From Rhodocyclaceae bacterium (lineage in GTDB: Bacteria; Pseudomonadota; Gammaproteobacteria; Burkholderiales; Rhodocyclaceae), in contig JALNXH010000011.1 in NCBI GenBank assembly GCA_023230455.1, positions 1 to 64,000 on the forward strand: a DNA stretch of 64,000 bases, in the 5' to 3' direction. Numbering within the stretch: the stretch's first letter is position 1; each line of letters opens with the position of its first letter. Position numbers and translations under genes: made by a program. This document shows positions 31,772-42,287 of the stretch, one piece after another. A model generated the notes under the pieces. That model was not told the origin of the DNA. It did no database searches and saw only the letters and a list, made by a program, of their open reading frames with translations.

Positions 31772-32660
31772 CGCGGCGCTGATCGACGAATTTGCCGACA
31801 CCCTCTGGTTGCAGGATGGGTTGTCGAAAAACACATTGGCCGCCTACCGCAGCGACCTCACCCTGCTGGCGCGCTGGCTGGACGCACAAGGCAGAGCCCT
31901 GCCTGAGGTCGACAATCCGCTGCTCAACGACTATCTGGCCCACCTGCATACCCAGGCGCTGTCGAAACCGGCCAGCCAGCGGCGCCTGCATTCGACGCTA
32001 CGCCGCTTCTACGGCTGGATGCTGGATCAGAACCGCGTCGCCGCCAATCCCATGGTCCACGTGGATGTACCGATGCGCATTGCGCGCTTTCCCAAGACCC
32101 TCTCCGAACAACAGGTGGAAGCCCTGCTGGCCGCTCCGGACATCGCGACCCCGCTGGGGTTGCGCGACCGCGCGCTGATCGAGGTGCTGTATGCCACCGG
32201 CCTGCGCGTATCGGAGCTGGTCAACCTCAAGTTATTCGAGGTCAGCCTTAGCGACGGCGTGGTGCGGGCTTTCGGCAAAGGGGCGAAGGAACGTCTGACG
32301 CCGCTTGGAGAACTCGCCGTCGAATGGCTACAGCGCTATCTGTGCGAAGCCCGTCCTCTGCTGCTCAAGGGCAAAACCTGCGACGAGATTTTTGTCACCG
32401 GGCGCGGCAGCGGCATGACGCGCCAGATGGCGTGGACGCTGGTGAAACGCTATGCCGTGCTGGCCGGCATAGCGCGCGAGCGCATCTCTCCTCACGTATT
32501 GCGCCACGCCTTCGCCACCCATCTACTGAACCACGGCGCCGACCTGCGTGTGGTTCAACTCCTGCTGGGGCACGCCGACATCTCGACCACCCAAGTGTAC
32601 ACCCACGTCGCGCGGGAACGCCTGAAACAACTGCACCGGACGCATCACCCACGCGGCTAG
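31758..32660 (+). CDS. xerD: Tyrosine recombinase XerD
   Basis: 300 residues from ATG 31758 (inside the ogt 3' end); the frame is open upstream but not family-like. With XerC it resolves chromosome dimers at dif. The N-terminal SAM-like domain (LSKNTLAAYRSDLTLLARWL) precedes the catalytic domain, with R150 (GLRVSEL), the beta-hairpin Lys in GKGAKER, H246/R249 (HVLRHAFATH), H272 (GHADIS) and Y281 (VYTHV). All catalytic residues are present. It is a core gene, not an integrase of the island. Confidence 0.95.
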   Translation: MNAADAALIDEFADTLWLQDGLSKNTLAAYRSDLTLLARWLDAQGRALPEVDNPLLNDYLAHLHTQALSKPASQRRLHSTLRRFYGWMLDQNRVAANPMVHVDVPMRIARFPKTLSEQQVEALLAAPDIATPLGLRDRALIEVLYATGLRVSELVNLKLFEVSLSDGVVRAFGKGAKERLTPLGELAVEWLQRYLCEARPLLLKGKTCDEIFVTGRGSGMTRQMAWTLVKRYAVLAGIARERISPHVLRHAFATHLLNHGADLRVVQLLLGHADISTTQVYTHVARERLKQLHRTHHPRG

Positions 32661-32673
32661 TTCAAGCAGCGGT

Positions 32674-32703
32674 TTGACACGCGTCGGCGTGCCTCCCTAT
32701 AAT
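32674..32703 (+). promoter_or_regulatory. Sigma-70 promoter of the tRNA-Lys pair
   Basis: TTGACA (32674-32679) and TATAAT (32698-32703) are separated by 18 bp. A GC-rich discriminator follows, as is usual for stringently controlled stable-RNA promoters. Confidence 0.8.
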
Positions 32704-32722
32704 CCGCCCTCCTTTTTAGGCC

Positions 32723-32798
32723 GGGTCGGTAGCTCAGTCGGTAGAGCAGCGGACTTTTAATCCGTTGGTCGCGAGTTCGAGTCTCGCCCGACCCACCA
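32723..32798 (+). tRNA. tRNA-Lys (TTT)
   Basis: 76 nt including encoded CCA. The acceptor arms GGGTCGG and CCGACCC pair; the anticodon loop CTTTTAA gives TTT. D, anticodon and T arms are normal (GTTCGAGTC in the T loop). Confidence 0.98.
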
Positions 32799-32835
32799 AA
32801 CCGTAAACGGTGCGTTATACTGCGCGCCCGCAAAC

Positions 32836-32911
32836 GGGCTGTTAGCTCAGTTGGTAGAGCAGCGGACTCTTAATCCGTAGGTCGAGTGTTCGAATCACTC
32901 ACAGCCCACCA
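32836..32911 (+). tRNA. tRNA-Lys (CTT)
   Basis: 76 nt including CCA. The acceptor GGGCTGT pairs with ACAGCCC; the anticodon loop CTCTTAA gives CTT. It lies 37 bp after tRNA-Lys(TTT), so both probably come from one transcript. Confidence 0.98.
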
Positions 32912-32916
32912 AATTT

Positions 32917-32948
32917 AAAAGGGCTTAGCCGCAAGGTTAAGCCCTTTT
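32917..32948 (+). terminator. Rho-independent terminator of the tRNA-Lys operon
   Basis: An 11-bp stem (AAAAGGGCTTA pairing with TAAGCCCTTTT) with a small loop; the 3' arm ends in TTTT followed by GCTTTT. Confidence 0.85.
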
Positions 32949-33072
32949 GCTTTTCCCCCTGCCAGACGAATTCCGTCCGCAGGCGGCGCTTACGGAGGCA
33001 TGCCCCGATGAGAGCACGTCACCCGCAACCCACCCACACGTCCGGCATTACCGGCCGGCTTTCGCCTTGAAG

Positions 33073-33693
33073 ATGGAACGCCAGCTACTACGTGCGCTGG
33101 CCATTTCGCTGGCGATGCACAGCCTGCTTTTCCTGCCGCAACCGAGCCCGGCACCCGTCGCCGCGGGGGCTCCGCTACGTGCACTGCTACAGCACCAGGC
33201 ACCGAGAACCGAGTTGACGGCCGAGGAGGGCCACAGCTCCTTAGCTGTACCGGACAGCAACGAACCACGCCAGCCCGAAGCCCGCACCTATCCGCAAGCC
33301 GTCGGTGGGGCGCCAGACGAGAAACCATCGACCAACGCATCTGAAACGGGGCCAACAGACGGGCTACAGCCCGGCGTCGATCTGGCCGGCCTGCGCGAAT
33401 ACAACATCGCCTTGGCACGCGTCGCTTCGCGCTTCCGCAACTACCCGCGGCAAGCCTGGGAGGCCGGTCAGGAAGGCCGCGTCGTTCTGCGGCTGCGCGT
33501 GGCGGGCGACGGCACGCCGACTGATCTCGCACTGCTACGTGGCAGCGGCCATGATCAACTGGATCGCGCCGCGCTCGACATGATGCGCCTCGCCGCCAGC
33601 CACACTGTCGTGCCCGAGAGACTCCTCGGACGCAGCTTCTCCATCGATCTGGCGGTGGACTACGATCTCAATGACGCCCCGCCGGGGCCATGA
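33073..33693 (+). CDS. TonB-family energy transducer (short)
   Basis: 206 residues from ATG 33073. The N-terminus is a single membrane anchor (ALAISLAMHSLLFLP), followed by a Pro-poor, disordered linker (about 35-120). The C-terminal domain (about 125-205) has the TonB pattern YPRQAWEAGQEGRVVLRLRVAGDGTPTDL, with RAALDMMRLA. It would transmit proton-motive force to an outer-membrane receptor. The linker lacks long Pro-Lys/Pro-Glu repeats and no exbB/exbD lie nearby, so the partner is unknown. The next gene begins 7 bp after its stop. Confidence 0.85.
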   Translation: MERQLLRALAISLAMHSLLFLPQPSPAPVAAGAPLRALLQHQAPRTELTAEEGHSSLAVPDSNEPRQPEARTYPQAVGGAPDEKPSTNASETGPTDGLQPGVDLAGLREYNIALARVASRFRNYPRQAWEAGQEGRVVLRLRVAGDGTPTDLALLRGSGHDQLDRAALDMMRLAASHTVVPERLLGRSFSIDLAVDYDLNDAPPGP

Positions 33694-33700
33694 CCACGCT

Positions 33701-34636
33701 GTGGATCTGAGTCGACACGTGCATACCTTCGGCCGCTACCTGCGTGCGCGCTTCGGCGAAGCGGTGCACAAGCTGTCGCTGGCCGGCGACTTCACCTGCC
33801 CGAACCGCGATGGCACACTCGGTCGCAGCGGCTGCACCTTCTGCAACGTGCGCAGCTTCGGCCGCGATGCCGACACCCTGTCGATCGCCCAGCAGATCGA
33901 GCGCGAAAAACTGAAGACCGACCGGGCCCGGCGCTATCTCGCTTATTTCCAGGCCTATACCAGCACCTACGCCGAAGTGGAGACGCTGCGCGCGCTCTAT
34001 GCCGAAGCCACCGCCGCCGCCGACATCGTCGGCCTCTGCGTCGGTACGCGGCCCGACTGCGTGCCCGACGCTGTGCTCGACCTGCTCACGAGCTATCAGG
34101 CGCGCGGGATGGAAGTCTGGCTGGAACTCGGCCTGCAATCGGCGCACGACCGTACCCAGGCGTTGATCCGCCGCGGCCACACGCTCGACAGCTATCGCAA
34201 TGCGGTGGCACGTGCACACGCACGTCAGCTGAAGGTATGCACCCATCTGATCGCCGGCCTGCCGGGCGAAACCGTGGCCGACATACAGTCGACGCTGGAT
34301 GTCGTGCTCGATATCGGCGTGCAGGGCCTGAAGTTGCATCCGCTGATGATCGTCCGCGGCAGCCGCATGGCGGCCCAGTACCGGCGGCGGGAGATTCAGC
34401 CGATGACCATCGACGCCTATGCCGATCTGGCCGCCGCGCTGGTCCGCCGCACGCCGGTAGACGTGGTATTCCACCGTCTCTCAGCGACGGCGCGGCCACC
34501 GACCCTGATCGCGCCGGACTGGTGCGGCTCACAATGGCCGCCGCTGAAAGCCATCGCCGAGCGGCTGGAGCGCTGCGGCGGACAGGGTAGCGACCTCGGC
34601 CAACGCTGGCCGCCGCCGCAGGCTCCGGGCGGCTAG
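33701..34636 (+). CDS. yhcC: Radical SAM protein, YhcC family
   Basis: 311 residues from a GTG at 33701, which matches the length of E. coli YhcC; an ATG at 33671 would add ten residues. The iron-sulphur cluster cysteines are within CPNRDGTLGRSGCTFC. TIGR01212 features (VGTRPDCVPDAVLDLL, WLELGLQSAHDRT, THLIAGLPGET) follow. The reaction is unproven. Its stop overlaps the convergent folB stop by 4 bp. Confidence 0.92.
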   Translation: MDLSRHVHTFGRYLRARFGEAVHKLSLAGDFTCPNRDGTLGRSGCTFCNVRSFGRDADTLSIAQQIEREKLKTDRARRYLAYFQAYTSTYAEVETLRALYAEATAAADIVGLCVGTRPDCVPDAVLDLLTSYQARGMEVWLELGLQSAHDRTQALIRRGHTLDSYRNAVARAHARQLKVCTHLIAGLPGETVADIQSTLDVVLDIGVQGLKLHPLMIVRGSRMAAQYRRREIQPMTIDAYADLAAALVRRTPVDVVFHRLSATARPPTLIAPDWCGSQWPPLKAIAERLERCGGQGSDLGQRWPPPQAPGG

Positions 34637-34989
34637 ACCGTCGGACGGCTGCGCTCGATCTGCACACCGACGCGGCGCACGCCTTTCATGATGCCGATCT
34701 TGGCGATCGATATCTTCACCCACGGGGCGCCGAACTCGTCGAGCATCAGGGCGATGATGTACTCGCCGAGGGTTTCCAGCAGGTTGAAATGGCGCGCTGC
34801 CAGTTCGCGGCGGATGCGTTCGATCACCACGGCATAATCGATGGTCTTGGCGATGTCGTCGTCGAGGGCGGCCTCGTCCGGAACGCCGAACGTCAGGCTG
34901 ACCTCCAGCGTCTGCGGCGCCGCCTTTTCCCGTCCGTAGATGCCGACATGCGCCTCGACCCGCAGATCCTCGATGAAGATGAAGTCCAT
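34633..34989 (-). CDS. folB: Dihydroneopterin aldolase
   Basis: 118 residues, family length. It cleaves 7,8-dihydroneopterin in folate synthesis. Start MDFIFIEDLRVEAHVGIYGREKA has the family pattern, with DYAVVIERIRRELAARHFNLLETLGEYI around the active-site glutamate, and IAKIGIMKGVRRVGVQIER at the end. It is divergent from plsY, 144 bp away, with an inverted repeat between the two. Confidence 0.95.
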   Translation of the reverse strand: MDFIFIEDLRVEAHVGIYGREKAAPQTLEVSLTFGVPDEAALDDDIAKTIDYAVVIERIRRELAARHFNLLETLGEYIIALMLDEFGAPWVKISIAKIGIMKGVRRVGVQIERSRPTV

Positions 34990-35060
34990 AACGCCTCGTT
35001 AGCTCGTCCGTCGACAACATTCCCGCCACGCGGGAGGTCGGGTGGCGGAGTGTCATTTAT

Positions 35061-35095
35061 CTAGCGGAGGGCGTGCAATGCGCGCCCTCCGCTAG
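35061..35095. repeat. Perfect 13-bp inverted repeat between folB and plsY
   Basis: CTAGCGGAGGGCG (35061-35073) pairs with CGCCCTCCGCTAG (35083-35095), loop 9 nt. A second dyad (TAGAAT and ATTCTA, 35093-35111) overlaps its right edge. It could be an operator shared by both genes or a hairpin in the plsY leader. No T-tract. Confidence 0.8.
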
Positions 35096-35133
35096 AATGC
35101 CGCGGATTCTAAGGCCTCGCCTCCTCGTCTCCC

Positions 35134-35724
35134 ATGCATCCCATCATTTTCGTCCTGCTCGGCTACCTGCTCGGTTCGCTCCCCTTCGCCGTCATCGTCT
35201 CGCGCGCCTTCGGTCTCGCCGACCCGCGCAGTTTCGGCTCAGGCAACCCGGGCGCCACCAACGTCCTGCGCACCGGCAACAAGGCCGCTGCGGTGCTAAC
35301 GCTGCTCGGCGATGCGGCCAAGGGCCTGGCTGCGATGTTGATAGCCGGAGCGCTCGGCGGCGACGGCACAATGGTGGCCGTGGCCGGCCTGGCGGCTTTT
35401 TTCGGCCATCTGTTCCCGCTGTTCCTGCGTTTCAAGGGCGGCAAGGGGGTGGCTACCGCACTTGGCGTACTGGCCGGTTTTTCCGGCTGGCTGGCGCTGA
35501 TCTGCGTTGCAGCCTGGGTGCTGGTAGCAGCGGTCAGCCGCTATTCGTCGCTGGCGGCGCTGGTCGCCGCCGTAGTCGCCCCCACCGCAGCCTGGTGGTT
35601 GAAGCTGCCGGTGGAATCGACGCTCGCCGTCGCGATGATGGCGGCAATGCTGATCCAGCGCCACCGCGCCAACATCCAGCGGCTGCTCAGCGGCACCGAA
35701 GGGCGCCTCGGCGCCAAGAAATAG
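35134..35724 (+). CDS. plsY: Glycerol-3-phosphate acyltransferase PlsY
   Basis: 196 residues with about five transmembrane helices. PlsY transfers the acyl group from acyl phosphate to glycerol-3-phosphate, the first step of phospholipid synthesis. Conserved loops are [33 protein letters not shown] (motif 1), [16 protein letters not shown] (motif 2) and [14 protein letters not shown] (motif 3). It is convergent with tsaD, 3 bp apart. Confidence 0.96.
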   Translation: MHPIIFVLLGYLLGSLPFAVIVSRAFGLADPRSFGSGNPGATNVLRTGNKAAAVLTLLGDAAKGLAAMLIAGALGGDGTMVAVAGLAAFFGHLFPLFLRFKGGKGVATALGVLAGFSGWLALICVAAWVLVAAVSRYSSLAALVAAVVAPTAAWWLKLPVESTLAVAMMAAMLIQRHRANIQRLLSGTEGRLGAKK

Positions 35725-35727
35725 GCC

Positions 35728-36741
35728 TCAGAGCGCCTGTAGGGGCCAGCGCGGACGCACAGCGAACGCGCCGTCGCGACGCGCAGGCTTTTCCCCGGCA
35801 AGCAGGCGCTGCGCGCCGCAATAGGCAATCATTGCCCCGTTGTCGGTACACAGCGCCAGCGCAGGATAGTGCACCCGAATTCCCTGTCGCCGTGCGGCGG
35901 AATCCAGCCGCTCGCGCAATCGGCGGTTGGCGCCGACACCACCGGCCACGATCAACGTCTCGACGCCGCAATGTTTCACCGCGGCAAGCGCCTTGGCGAC
36001 CAGTACCTCGGTTACCGCTTCCTGGAATTCGGCAGCCAGGTCGGCCTTTTCGGTAGCGGAGAGCATGCGACTGCGAGCGGCGGTCAACACGGCCGTCTTC
36101 AACCCGGAAAAACTGAAATCGAAATCGGCGGACCGCAGCATCGGTCGCGGCAGACTGAAGCGGCCCGGTGTGCCCTGTTGCGCCAGCACAGCAAGCGCAG
36201 GGCCACCGGGATAGCCGAGGCCGAGCAGCTTGGCCGTCTTGTCGAAGGCCTCGCCTGCCGCATCGTCGAGCGATTCGCCGAGCAGTTCGTAACTGCCGAC
36301 GCGTTCCACGCGCATCAGCTGGGTATGCCCGCCGGACACCAACAAGGCAACGAAGGGAAAGGTCGGCGCATCGACCGAGAGCAGCGGCGAAAGCAGATGG
36401 CCTTCGAGGTGATGTACCGGCAAGGCCGGGACCGCAAGCGCCTGCGCCAGGCTTTCGGCAAAGCTGGCGCCGACCAGCAAAGCACCGGCCAACCCCGGGC
36501 CCGCGGTATAGGCGATGGCGTCGATCGCCGATTTTTCTACGCAGGCCTCGACCAGTACGTGGCGCAGCAGCGGAATCAAGCGACGGATGTGGTCGCGCGA
36601 AGCCAGTTCGGGCACCACGCCGCCGTATTCCTCATGCATCGCCACCTGGGTATGCACGGCGTGGGAGAGCAAGCCGCGCTCCGTATCGTAGAGCGCGAGA
36701 CCGGTTTCGTCGCAGGAGGATTCGATACCAAGAACCAGCAT
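35728..36741 (-). CDS. tsaD: tRNA N6-threonylcarbamoyladenosine synthesis protein TsaD
   Basis: 337 residues from ATG 36741, preceded by a GGGAGG-like context; the frame extends upstream into the rpsU promoter and is not family-like there. TsaD with TsaB/TsaE transfers threonylcarbamoyl to A37 of ANN-decoding tRNAs. The ASKHA fold start [18 protein letters not shown], the metal site [10 protein letters not shown] and the [13 protein letters not shown] loop are present. It is divergent from rpsU, the classical arrangement. Confidence 0.96.
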   Translation of the reverse strand: MLVLGIESSCDETGLALYDTERGLLSHAVHTQVAMHEEYGGVVPELASRDHIRRLIPLLRHVLVEACVEKSAIDAIAYTAGPGLAGALLVGASFAESLAQALAVPALPVHHLEGHLLSPLLSVDAPTFPFVALLVSGGHTQLMRVERVGSYELLGESLDDAAGEAFDKTAKLLGLGYPGGPALAVLAQQGTPGRFSLPRPMLRSADFDFSFSGLKTAVLTAARSRMLSATEKADLAAEFQEAVTEVLVAKALAAVKHCGVETLIVAGGVGANRRLRERLDSAARRQGIRVHYPALALCTDNGAMIAYCGAQRLLAGEKPARRDGAFAVRPRWPLQAL

Positions 36742-36777
36742 GGGAGGACGCCTGAATGAGGCGGCGGATTCTACTCT

Positions 36778-36805
36778 TTGACATTGCGGGAAAACTGGAT
36801 ACAAT
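36778..36805 (+). promoter_or_regulatory. Sigma-70 promoter of the rpsU-yqeY-dnaG-rpoD operon
   Basis: TTGACA (36778-36783), 16-bp spacer, TACAAT (36800-36805). It lies 35 bp before the rpsU start and 37 bp after the divergent tsaD start. Confidence 0.85.
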
Positions 36806-36839
36806 GCCGCCCTTTTCCGCCAATCCAAGGTCTATCGCA

Positions 36840-37052
36840 ATGCCGGGAATCCGTCTCAAGGAAAACGAGCCGTTTGAAGTCGCGATCCGTCGCTTCAAGC
36901 GCGCCATTGAAAAAACCGGTCTGCTGACCGAACTGCGCGCTCGTGAGTTCTACGAAAAGCCGACCACCGAACGCAAACGCAAGCTGGCTGCTGCCGTCAA
37001 GCGCCACCACAAGCGTATTCGTAGCCAGATGCTGCCGCCCAAGCTCTATTGA
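36840..37052 (+). CDS. rpsU: 30S ribosomal protein S21
   Basis: 70 residues from ATG 36840, the usual S21 length. [21 protein letters not shown] and the basic C-terminus ([21 protein letters not shown]) are characteristic. S21 helps 30S subunits select mRNA. First gene of the macromolecular-synthesis operon, which puts ribosomal protein, primase and sigma factor on one transcript; a strong hairpin follows it. Confidence 0.97.
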   Translation: MPGIRLKENEPFEVAIRRFKRAIEKTGLLTELRAREFYEKPTTERKRKLAAAVKRHHKRIRSQMLPPKLY

Positions 37053-37112
37053 GCCTGACGGTGCACTAAGCTGCACCGGGCAGTTCGCAGTTCGTTCTAT
37101 TCCGTTCGAAAC

Positions 37113-37145
37113 CGCCAAAACCGCAAGGCATTGGCGGTTTTGGCG
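37113..37145 (+). terminator. Strong hairpin between rpsU and yqeY (partial terminator or processing site)
   Basis: A 12-bp perfect stem (CGCCAAAACCGC with its complement at 37134-37145), loop of 9 nt. There is no long T-tract, only TTGTCCTT. The same position in E. coli carries a terminator that lowers dnaG expression relative to rpsU. Confidence 0.75.
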
Positions 37146-37168
37146 TTGTCCTTCCAGGAGTGGTTGCA

Positions 37169-37615
37169 ATGTCGCTGAAAACCCGTATCACCGATGACAT
37201 GAAGACGGCCATGAAGGCGAAAGAAACCGCCCGCCTCGGTGCCATCCGCCTGCTGCTGGCTGCAATGAAACAGAAGGAAGTGGACGAGCGTATCGAACTC
37301 GACGACGCGGCCATCGTCGCGGTGATCGAAAAAATGCTCAAGCAACGCAAGGATTCGATCGCACAGTACGAAACCGCAGGCCGCCAGGATCTGGCGGAAG
37401 CCGAGCGGTTCGAAGTCGCAGTCCTCATCGACTACATGCCGCAGGCGCTTTCCGCCGCGGAAGTCGAAGCCATTGTTGCCGCGGCTATAGCCGAATCCGG
37501 AGCCAAGGCGCCGGCCGACATGGGCAAGGTGATCGCTTTGGTCAAACCCAAAGTGGCCGGACGCGCCGATATGGGTGAAGTTTCAAAACTGGTCAAGGCC
37601 AAGCTCAGCGCCTAG
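37169..37615 (+). CDS. yqeY: GatB/YqeY family protein
   Basis: 148 residues from ATG 37169, chosen because CCAGGAG precedes it by about 9 nt (the upstream GTG at 37160 lies inside that site). The family resembles the tRNA-binding tail of GatB: MSLKTRITDDMKTAMKAKE, LLLAAMKQKEVD, LIDYMPQALSAAEV and the MGKVIALVKPKVAGRADM repeat. It may bind tRNA; the exact role is unknown. Between rpsU and dnaG, its usual place. Confidence 0.95.
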   Translation: MSLKTRITDDMKTAMKAKETARLGAIRLLLAAMKQKEVDERIELDDAAIVAVIEKMLKQRKDSIAQYETAGRQDLAEAERFEVAVLIDYMPQALSAAEVEAIVAAAIAESGAKAPADMGKVIALVKPKVAGRADMGEVSKLVKAKLSA

Positions 37616-37654
37616 ATTGAAGTTGGAGTTCAACTCCAGCGATAGCCGGCGCCC

Positions 37655-39382
37655 ATGATCCCCGAGTCATTCATCCAGGAACTGCTCTCCCGCCTCGACA
37701 TCGTCGACGTGGTCGAGCGCTATCTGACGCTACGCAAGGCGGGCGCCAATTACTCGGCGTGCTGTCCGTTCCATTCCGAGAAAACACCGTCGTTCACCGT
37801 CAGTCGGACGAAGCAGTTCTATCACTGCTTCGGTTGTGGCGCCCACGGCAGCCCGATCGGCTTCGTCATGCAATACTCTGGACTCGGTTTCGTAGACGCC
37901 GTTGAAGAACTTGCGTCACAGATCGGCCTGCAGGTACCACGCGAAGCGGCAGCCCGCCATGCCGCCGAAACGACACGCAAAGCACCACTGACCGAATTGA
38001 TGGCGCGAGCGACGAAGTTCTATCGTGACCAACTCAAGGCATCACCGCGCGCCATAGACTATCTCAAGCGCCGCGGCGTAACCGGTGAAATCGCCGCCCG
38101 CTTCGGACTCGGTTACGCTCCGGATGACTGGCAGGGACTGGCAAAGGTCTTCCCTGACTATAACGATGCAGCGCTGGCGGAATGTGGGCTGGTGATCGTC
38201 AACGAGCAAGGCCGACGCTACGACCGTTTTCGCGACCGAGTGATGTTCCCCATCCTCGACCAGAAGGGCAACGTCATCGGCTTCGGTGGCCGCGTCATCG
38301 ATACCGGCGAACCCAAATATCTCAACTCCCCGGAAACCCCGTTGTTTGAGAAGGGCCGCGAGCTCTACGGCCTGGTGCAGGCGCGCAAGTCCATCCACCA
38401 GGCCGACACGGTGATCGTCGTCGAAGGCTACATGGACGTAGTCGGACTGGCTCAGCTCGGCGTAGAAAATGTTGTCGCCGCACTGGGCACCGCCACCACC
38501 GGCATGCATGTGCATAAGCTGCTGAAGCAGGCAAGTCGTGTGGTCTTCTGTTTCGATCGAGACCAGGCCGGCGATCGCGCCGCACGACGGGCGATGGAAG
38601 CCAGCCTGGAGCATCTGGTCGACGGCAAAAGCGTTGAAATCCTGCAAATGCCAGGCAACCAGGATCCGGATGAATTCATCCGTGAGCACGGCAGAGAAGC
38701 CTTTCAGCGCCTGGTCAACAACGCCACCCGCCTTTCGGAGTTTTTTGTCCGCGAGCTGCGTAAGGCGGCGAACCCGGCCACGGCCGAGGGCCGCGCGGCG
38801 ATGGTGGAAGAAGCGAAACCGCTGCTGCAAAAAATCGCCGCGCCAATATTACGCGTGCAGTTGACCAAGGAGATCGCCACGCTAACGCAACTTTCCCAGG
38901 CCGAACTGGAGGCCCAGTGCGGCCTAAAACCCTTGGCACGAGGACGCTTGGCTGCTGCGCCGCGCCGCCGCGTTGGCACCCGATCGCTCGAACACACGCT
39001 GCTACAACACGTTTTACAGCGCCCCGAATGGGTAGTGCGCGTCCCGCTCGACATGATCTCGCACGAAGTGCCGGAAGGCGCAGCGCTACACGCGCTCGCC
39101 AATGCCGTCGAACATGGAGAGCTCCCCGGCGGCGGCATGGGGCAACTGCTGGAATTTTTTCGCGGCCGGCCGGAAGAGACGGTCATTGCCGCTGCTCTCG
39201 CCGAACTCGCCGTAGAAGAGCCCGATATGGGCATGCTGGAACAAGTACTCAATGACGTCGTCGAACGGCTTAGAACGCTTGGCGTCGAACGCGAGATAGA
39301 AAGCCGGAAACATGAACTCACCGCCGAAGAATGGCGCTCGCTGCTGGCACAAAAAGCGGCGAAAATCGGCCGGGTCGACTAG
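37655..39382 (+). CDS. dnaG: DNA primase
   Basis: 575 residues, family-typical. It makes RNA primers at the fork. The N-terminal zinc-binding domain has C37, H40, C58 and C61. The TOPRIM core has the acidic residues in VIVVEGYMDVVGLAQ and CFDRDQAGDRAARRAM. The C-terminal DnaB-binding region (about residues 430-575) is present. It lies 39 bp after yqeY. Confidence 0.97.
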   Translation: MIPESFIQELLSRLDIVDVVERYLTLRKAGANYSACCPFHSEKTPSFTVSRTKQFYHCFGCGAHGSPIGFVMQYSGLGFVDAVEELASQIGLQVPREAAARHAAETTRKAPLTELMARATKFYRDQLKASPRAIDYLKRRGVTGEIAARFGLGYAPDDWQGLAKVFPDYNDAALAECGLVIVNEQGRRYDRFRDRVMFPILDQKGNVIGFGGRVIDTGEPKYLNSPETPLFEKGRELYGLVQARKSIHQADTVIVVEGYMDVVGLAQLGVENVVAALGTATTGMHVHKLLKQASRVVFCFDRDQAGDRAARRAMEASLEHLVDGKSVEILQMPGNQDPDEFIREHGREAFQRLVNNATRLSEFFVRELRKAANPATAEGRAAMVEEAKPLLQKIAAPILRVQLTKEIATLTQLSQAELEAQCGLKPLARGRLAAAPRRRVGTRSLEHTLLQHVLQRPEWVVRVPLDMISHEVPEGAALHALANAVEHGELPGGGMGQLLEFFRGRPEETVIAAALAELAVEEPDMGMLEQVLNDVVERLRTLGVEREIESRKHELTAEEWRSLLAQKAAKIGRVD

Positions 39383-39384
39383 TG

Positions 39385-39390
39385 TATAAT
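39385..39390 (+). promoter_or_regulatory. Possible internal promoter for rpoD (-10 only)
   Basis: TATAAT immediately downstream of the dnaG stop. No good -35 lies 16-18 bp upstream, so activity is doubtful; E. coli has internal rpoD promoters in a comparable place. Confidence 0.3.
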
Positions 39391-39466
39391 TGTATGTTTT
39401 TCCTGCGCTTTGCCTTTGTCCGCGAGAGGCAGATTGCCCCCCGCGCCGCCTGAAAAGAGGATCGAC

Positions 39467-41671
<2,205 letters not shown>

Positions 41672-41682
41672 TCACTGCTTAC

Positions 41683-41708
41683 CTGAGGTCATGCTCGCAT
41701 GACCTCAG
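41683..41708 (+). terminator. Hairpin after rpoD
   Basis: An 11-bp perfect stem (CTGAGGTCATG with its complement at 41698-41708) and a CTCG loop, 11 bp after the rpoD stop, without a T-tract. Probably a terminator or mRNA-stabilising hairpin. Confidence 0.75.
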
Positions 41709-41709
41709 C

Positions 41710-41753
41710 GGGCCTCTAGCTCATGCCTGGTTAGAGCAGCGGACTCATAATCC
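41710..41753 (+). pseudogene. 5' half of a broken CAT-anticodon tRNA
   Basis: Matches the 5' half of the intact tRNA-Ile(CAT) at 41929 (acceptor start GGGCCT, TAGCTCA, GGTTAGAGCAG, GGACTCATAA). The D loop is enlarged and the sequence stops after the anticodon stem (ACTCATAATCC), where unrelated DNA begins. The missing 3' half lies at 53320-53361. Confidence 0.75.
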
Positions 41754-41845
41754 ACCTGCATCTCAACTGGGCAATGTAGAATTTTGTTGTACAGCAAGGC
41801 TTTCAGGCCGATTTATGCTGGTCTGAAAGTGCAGTAAAAGCGTCG

Positions 41846-41865
41846 TCTGGTCCATTTCTGGTCCA
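41846..41865. repeat. Paired direct repeat TCTGGTCCA, left end
   Basis: Two copies (41846-41854 and 41857-41865), 2 bp apart. A related pair is at 53213-53233 near the other end of the island, in the same orientation. Candidate recombinase arm sites. Confidence 0.55.
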
Positions 41866-41885
41866 GGTTTGAACCGGACGACAAA

Positions 41886-41918
41886 CCACCCGCCCTCCCT
41901 GATGGGGTGTGCGGGTGG
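41886..41918 (+). terminator. Hairpin upstream of the intron-bearing tRNA
   Basis: CCACCCGC (41886-41893) pairs with GCGGGTGG (41911-41918); the arms are extended by CCTCCC facing GGGGTG. No T-tract of note. It could be a terminator or leader hairpin before tRNA-Ile. 41754-41885 holds no gene that I can see. Confidence 0.45.
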
Positions 41919-41928
41919 CAAGGTTTAC

Positions 41929-42279
41929 GGGCCTGTAGCTCAGTTGGTTAGAGCAGAGGACTCATAAGAAATTGTGACTTTCGTCAGAAATGGCGATCGA
42001 AAATCGGGTGAATTCAGGGAAACCTAAGCGCACAGCAATGGGCGTACGGCAACCCTGAGCCAAGCCGGGGCTACAGCTCCGGAAGGTGCAGAGACTAGCG
42101 GAGGGGTATAGCCCCCTTAATAACCGCCACGAGCGCCCGACGCCTGACCGAACCGGGAAACCGGTGTCGAAGGTGATGAGATAGTCCAACCGGCGACAGG
42201 CGGGATTTCCCGCTTGCGATGAAAATCAAGGCACGGTTGAATCCTTTGGTCCACGGTTCAAGTCCGTGCGGGCCCACCA
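41929..42279 (+). tRNA. tRNA-Ile (CAT, lysidine type) interrupted by a group I intron
   Basis: Exon 1 41929-41965 (37 nt, ends in ACTCAT) and exon 2 42240-42279 (40 nt, starts AATCC, ends CCACCA) make a 77-nt tRNA. The acceptor arm (GGGCCTG/CGGGCCC), D arm, anticodon loop CTCATAA and T arm (GGTTCAAGTCC) are normal. The acceptor, variable loop and T arm fit tRNA-Ile2 rather than elongator tRNA-Met. Its C34 would be changed to lysidine by TilS to read AUA. The intron lies directly after the anticodon, the position of the Azoarcus tRNA-Ile intron. A terminator follows at 42288. Confidence 0.93.
41966..42239 (+). ncRNA. Group I self-splicing intron, IC3 type, in tRNA-Ile(CAT)
   Basis: 274 nt. 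Exon 1 ends in U and the intron ends in G (omega-G), as required. The P1 helix forms between exon TCAT and intron GTGA (41974-41977), with a U-G wobble at the splice site. Conserved core sequences of cyanobacterial and proteobacterial tRNA introns are present: ATTCAGGGAAACCTAAG (P/J4), CAACCCTGAGCCAAGCC, GGTGCAGAGACTAG (Q/R side of P7) and GATGAGATAGTCC (S side). It has no homing-endonuclease gene, so it is a minimal ribozyme, somewhat larger than the 205-nt Azoarcus intron. Confidence 0.92.
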
Positions 42280-42287
42280 AATGAAAG

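Noticed and set aside
31758..32660. XerD considered as the island integrase
   Set aside because: Its position with proA and ogt and its full XerD match make it the core recombinase; it lies outside the tRNA-bounded region.
41929..42279. tRNA-Met assignment
   Set aside because: The acceptor stem and T arm match tRNA-Ile(CAT) of Azoarcus type, not the elongator tRNA-Met pattern recalled for betaproteobacteria.
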